Source: CAZRZN01 sp964604565 (GTDB lineage Bacteria > Pseudomonadota > Alphaproteobacteria > Rhodobacterales > Rhodobacteraceae). Taken from it: a stretch of 9,714 nucleotides of DNA. A program made the translations under genes and the position numbers. Below, piece after piece: positions 6,251-9,714 of this stretch; position 1 is the stretch's first letter; the number at the start of each line of letters is the position of its first letter. A model generated the notes under the pieces. That model was not told the DNA's origin, did no database searches, and saw nothing but the letters and a program-made list of their open reading frames with translations. The stretch lies in assembly GCA_964604565.1 (NCBI GenBank), contig CAZRZN010000155.1, positions 1 to 9,714 on the forward strand, read 5' to 3'.

Positions 6251-9200
6251 TGCGCTTTTTGCGACTGTTGCTGGTGCTGCTGGTGTGGCCCATGAGCCTC
6301 TTCGCACAGGAGGACGACCGGGGCTACATCCAAGGGCTGTTGGAGGACGCACTTTCAACGGACGGGCGCGGCGTGCGGATCGAAGGCTTTGCCGGCGCGC
6401 TCAGCTCCCGCGCGACCATCGACCGGATCACTGTCGAGGACGAAGGCGGCGTCTGGCTGACTGTCACGGATGTGGCGATGACCTGGACCCGGCGTGCGCT
6501 GTTGCGCGGCGCCATCGAGATCGACGAGATTACCGTCGGGCGGATCGAAATGCCGCGTCTGCCGATTTCTGCGGAGCAGGATGCGCCCCCCGCGCCGGAG
6601 GCGCGCAGTCCCTTTGCGCTGCCGGAACTGCCGGTATCCTTGCGGTTGGCGGATCTGAACCTGAACGAAGTCGTGCTGGGCGCCGAGGTCGCGACCGAGG
6701 ACATGGTCCTGCGCGTCACCGGCAACGCAGAGCTGGCCGGAGGCGAGGGCAGTGCCGACCTCCAGGTGGAGCGGCTGGACCGCGGCGGATCTCTCCAGCT
6801 GTCCGGGGCCTACAGCAACAGCACGCGAAATCTGCGGCTGGAGACGAGTTTCGAGGAACCCGCCGGGGGTGTCGCCGCGCGGCTGCTGAACCTGCCGGGA
6901 ACCCCTTCGGTGGAACTGAGCCTGAACGGTGAGGGGCCGATAGACGATTTCAGTGCGGATCTGCGGCTGACGACCGATGGTGCCGAAAGGCTGGCGGGTC
7001 AGATTGTGCTCCGCGCGGATGGCGATGCGGAGACGCAGCGCGTCTCGCTGGACGTGGGCGGCGACATCGCCCCGATCGTGGCCCCGGACTATCGCGAGTT
7101 CCTCGGCCGGGACGTCCGCTTGCGGGCCGAAGCGTTGCAACGGGCCGACGGGTCCATCGAACTGCAGGATCTCGACCTGCGCGCGCAGGCCTTGGAACTG
7201 ACCGGAACGGCGGCAATCGCGGGCGACGGCTGGCCGGAGCGGCTGGCCTTGTCGGGCCGTATCGTGCCGCCGGGCGGCGAAGAGGTGCTGCTGCCCGTGC
7301 CGGGCGCGGCGACCTTTCTTCGCGGCGCAACCTTGTCCGGCACATTCGACGCAGCCCAGGGCAATGAGTGGCAACTGACGCTTGATGCGCAGGGATTGAG
7401 GACGGATGCCGGCGCGGCGGATCGACTGGCTCTTGAAGGGTCGGGCGTGATCGACCGAGACTCCAGCCGCGTGACCGGCACCCTCGAAATCACGGGGGCC
7501 GGTCTGGCGCCGGTCGATCCGGGGCTGGACCAGGCGCTGGGGGGCGCCCTGCGCGGCGGATTGAGTTTTGACTGGGAGCCGGGGGCACCGTTCTTCCTGC
7601 GCGATCTTGATCTGGCCGGTCCGGATTACGGGCTGACCGGTGACGTCACCTTTTCGGAGGCCGACACGCTGAATCCAAAGATCACGCCGGATCTGCGGGT
7701 GTCGGCCGACGACCTGTCGCGCTTTGCTCCGTTGTCGGGCATCGCGCTGGGCGGTGCCGCGGAAATTTCGGTCATGGGGGAGGTGACGCCGGTCACCGGT
7801 GGTTTTGACCTGACGCTGGACGGGACGACGCGCGACCTAGCCACGGGCATCGCGCAGGTCGATCCTTTGATCGCCGGGGTCGGCAGTCTGCAACTTGAAG
7901 CGGTGCGGGATCAGGCCGGTCTGCGGGCCGAACGCCTTCTGATGGTCACGCCGGAGGCGCGGATCGAAGGCAGTGGCACCTTGGCGTCGGAGGCCAGCAG
8001 CGGACGGATCGAGGCGCGTATTCGCGACACTGCGCTTGTGCTGCCGGAGCTTTCCGGTCCCACCAGCCTGACGGTGATAGCGGAACAGTCGGGCCGTGTC
8101 TGGTCGCTGGACGCACAGGGCAATGTGGCCGAGGCAGGCCGGCTGTCCTATGTCGGGACGGTCGACCTCGGGCTGGACGTGCCGGTGGTGGCCGGGCGGC
8201 TCGATGCGCGTCTGACGCGGCTTTCTGCGCTGTCGGGTCTGGCGGGACGCCCGCTGTCCGGGAGTGTCAACATCAGCGTGACCGGCGAGGGAGCGGTCGA
8301 CGGCGAGGCGTTTTCCCTCAGTGCCGAGGGAAGTCTGCAGGACGTTGCCCTCGGCCTGCCGCAGATCGACCCGCTGTTGCGCGGCCGCACCGGGCTTTCG
8401 CTGTCCGCAGCCCGCACGTCCGGGGGGGCGATCACCCTCGACCCGGTGGAATTGACCGGCGTGGTTAATGGGCGCTTTACCGGTCAGGTAATGCCGGACG
8501 GACCCGAGGGGCCGCAGGTGGATGGCCAGATTTCCTTGCAGACGGCCTCGCTTTCGCCGCTGTCGGGTCTTGCAGGTCTGCCGCTGAGCGGCGCCGCGCA
8601 GATCGAAGCACAGGCCTCCGGCGGTGTTCTGGACGGTCCATTGACGCTGGAGGCGACGGTGCGCGGGCAGGGGCTGGGGATCGGCAGCCCGATGGTGGAT
8701 TCCTTGCTGCGCGGCAATGCGCGTCTGGATGTGAATGTCGCGCGTGAAGAGTCCGGCGCCTATCGCATCGACGATCTGACGCTGGACGCCAGCGGCATAG
8801 ACGCCGAAGTTTCGGGGCGCTACGGGCCGAACAACGCCGCGGCCTTGGATCTTGACGTGCGGCTTGCCAATCTCGGCACGATGGTGCCGGATCTTCCGGG
8901 CGCGGCCCGGGTCACAGGAACCGCGCGCCAGTCTGGCGGTCCTTGGCAACTGTCGCTGGAGGGAAGCGGCCCGGCCGGGATCGGTGTCAGCGTGAATGGC
9001 TCCGCGGCTGCGAATTTCGGCACGCTGAACCTGTCGGTGAACGGGTCGGCCCCGCTGGCGCTGGCCAATGGGCGGATCGCCCCACAGGTTCTGAGCGGTA
9101 TCGTGAATTTCAACCTGTCGGTGAATGGGCCGCCGGGACTGGGTGCGGTGTCGGGCACCGTTTCGACCGATGGCGCGCGGTTTTCCGCGCCCGCTCAGAA

Positions 9201-9714
9201 TATCGTTCTGAACGATCTGGGAGGCGAGGTGCGACTGTCAGGCGGCCGTGCCCAGATCTCCTTCCGCGGTGCGTTGGCAAGCGGGGGCAGCGTGACGTTG
9301 ACGGGTCCCGTCACCCTGTCGCCGCCCTTTGCCGGTGACCTCGCGGTGCAATTGCGCGACGCGGTCCTGCGGCAAGCGGGCGTATTCGAAACCACCGCGA
9401 ATGGACAGGTCAACGTGAACGGTCCGCTGACGGGTGGCGCGCGGATCGGCGGCTTGATCGACCTCGGAACGGTCGAGGCGCGAATCCCGGACATTGGTGC
9501 AAGCTATTCGGCGCTGGACGGATTGCGCCATGTCGGGATGCCACGGGACGTGCAGCTGACGCTGAAATTCGCCGGGATGGACAAGACCGAAACCGGCGGC
9601 GCGGCCCCGCTGCCGGCCTTTCCGCTGGATCTGACGGTGCGTGCGGAGAACCGGATTTTTGTCCGTGGGCGTGGTCTGGACGCGGAATTGGGCGGATCGC
9701 TGCGGCTGACGGGG
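6250..9714 (+). CDS. tamB: TamB, translocation and assembly module (DUF490/AsmA-like), 3' truncated
   Basis: The frame opens at ATG 6250, whose A is the last base of the tamA stop (TAATG), and stays free of stops through 1155 codons to the right edge. I translated it throughout. It begins with two basic residues and a hydrophobic segment (residues 4-18) ending LFAQ, serving as signal peptide or inner-membrane anchor. The mature N-terminus has the alphaproteobacterial TamB pattern: a DD-rich start, RIEGFAGALSSRATI at 43-57, then VWLTVTDVAMTW. The rest is a long, low-cysteine, beta-rich protein with recurring Gly/Asp/Leu-rich segments, as expected for the hydrophobic-groove beta-taco fold that spans the periplasm. 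The sequence ends inside the conserved C-terminal DUF490 domain (NRIFVRGRGLDAELGGSLRL, from residue 1134); judged by relatives, roughly 150-300 residues remain outside. TamB contacts TamA through that C-terminus. Only a weak ACAGG precedes the start, so translation probably depends on coupling to tamA. Confidence 0.95.
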   Translation, partial: MRFLRLLLVLLVWPMSLFAQEDDRGYIQGLLEDALSTDGRGVRIEGFAGALSSRATIDRITVEDEGGVWLTVTDVAMTWTRRALLRGAIEIDEITVGRIEMPRLPISAEQDAPPAPEARSPFALPELPVSLRLADLNLNEVVLGAEVATEDMVLRVTGNAELAGGEGSADLQVERLDRGGSLQLSGAYSNSTRNLRLETSFEEPAGGVAARLLNLPGTPSVELSLNGEGPIDDFSADLRLTTDGAERLAGQIVLRADGDAETQRVSLDVGGDIAPIVAPDYREFLGRDVRLRAEALQRADGSIELQDLDLRAQALELTGTAAIAGDGWPERLALSGRIVPPGGEEVLLPVPGAATFLRGATLSGTFDAAQGNEWQLTLDAQGLRTDAGAADRLALEGSGVIDRDSSRVTGTLEITGAGLAPVDPGLDQALGGALRGGLSFDWEPGAPFFLRDLDLAGPDYGLTGDVTFSEADTLNPKITPDLRVSADDLSRFAPLSGIALGGAAEISVMGEVTPVTGGFDLTLDGTTRDLATGIAQVDPLIAGVGSLQLEAVRDQAGLRAERLLMVTPEARIEGSGTLASEASSGRIEARIRDTALVLPELSGPTSLTVIAEQSGRVWSLDAQGNVAEAGRLSYVGTVDLGLDVPVVAGRLDARLTRLSALSGLAGRPLSGSVNISVTGEGAVDGEAFSLSAEGSLQDVALGLPQIDPLLRGRTGLSLSAARTSGGAITLDPVELTGVVNGRFTGQVMPDGPEGPQVDGQISLQTASLSPLSGLAGLPLSGAAQIEAQASGGVLDGPLTLEATVRGQGLGIGSPMVDSLLRGNARLDVNVAREESGAYRIDDLTLDASGIDAEVSGRYGPNNAAALDLDVRLANLGTMVPDLPGAARVTGTARQSGGPWQLSLEGSGPAGIGVSVNGSAAANFGTLNLSVNGSAPLALANGRIAPQVLSGIVNFNLSVNGPPGLGAVSGTVSTDGARFSAPAQNIVLNDLGGEVRLSGGRAQISFRGALASGGSVTLTGPVTLSPPFAGDLAVQLRDAVLRQAGVFETTANGQVNVNGPLTGGARIGGLIDLGTVEARIPDIGASYSALDGLRHVGMPRDVQLTLKFAGMDKTETGGAAPLPAFPLDLTVRAENRIFVRGRGLDAELGGSLRLTG
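7732..9399 (+). repeat. Periodic degenerate protein repeat inside TamB
   Basis: A degenerate unit, LSG-(L/I)-...-LSG/GG-hydrophobic-x-hydrophobic-x-G, recurs with LSG-like anchors at TamB residues 495, 601, 661, 771, 882 (LPG), 948 and about 1046. Spacings are 106, 60, 110, 111, 66 and ~98 residues. The units at 661 and 771 are the most alike (LSGLAGRPLSG versus LSGLAGLPLSG). Those at 601 and 882 resemble each other (PELSG...EQSG...W.LD versus PDLPG...RQSG...WQLS). The repeat is at protein level; I saw no long DNA repeat. It probably reflects successive layers of the beta-taco. Confidence 0.5.

Noticed and set aside
5790..6932. Plus-strand open frame of 380 codons across the tamA/tamB junction
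   Set aside because: It is in a different frame from both genes, is Arg/Ala-rich, and is contradicted by the clear TamA C-terminus and TamB N-terminus.
7837..8949. Antisense open frame of 370 codons opposite tamB
   Set aside because: Its composition is low-complexity Arg/Gln/His-rich, a by-product of third-position GC in tamB.

Overview
The window reads as chromosomal DNA of a high-GC alphaproteobacterium, most likely Rhodobacteraceae (Roseobacter group). I infer this from the strong G/C preference at third codon positions, the style of the sarcosine oxidase and TamA/TamB proteins, and an intergenic element of a kind I remember from that family. I ran no database search. All genes lie on the plus strand. 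I see no mobile element, CRISPR array, tRNA or rRNA.

Bases 1-4076 hold a heterotetrameric sarcosine-oxidase-type operon in the usual order soxB-soxD-soxA-soxG. soxB is cut by the left edge and only its last 87 codons are present. soxD, soxA and soxG overlap or nearly touch: the soxD/soxA junction is ATGA, and soxG starts at a TTG inside the end of soxA. Each has a good ribosome binding site, so they look translationally coupled. Together the products would oxidatively demethylate an N-methyl amino acid (sarcosine in the classical enzyme) and pass the one-carbon unit to tetrahydrofolate through the GcvT-like half of SoxA. Several positions differ from the classical enzyme: a one-residue deletion in the SoxD zinc motif, altered signature blocks in the SoxA folate domain, and a weakly conserved SoxG. 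The locus may therefore encode a paralogous oxidase with another N-methylated substrate. The 171-base gap between soxB and soxD is filled with a compact run of hairpins.

Bases 4077-4381 are a 305-base non-coding interval. It contains two adjacent perfect stems, a pair of mutually exclusive stems sharing one arm, a seven-T tract, and a TTGACT/TCTTAT-like promoter that would start transcription only a few bases before the next gene.

Bases 4382-9714 hold tamA (outer-membrane Omp85-family barrel with POTRA domains) and tamB (large periplasm-spanning DUF490/AsmA-like protein), joined by a TAATG stop/start overlap. tamB stays open to the right edge (1155 codons) and stops inside its conserved C-terminal domain. 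The Tam pair works at the envelope and has no evident functional link to the sox genes; the interval at 4077-4381 is the natural operon boundary.

I found no clearly new system. The points most worth a second look are the divergent sox subunits, the hairpin-rich intergenic regions, the near-leaderless tamA start, and the periodic motif in TamB.
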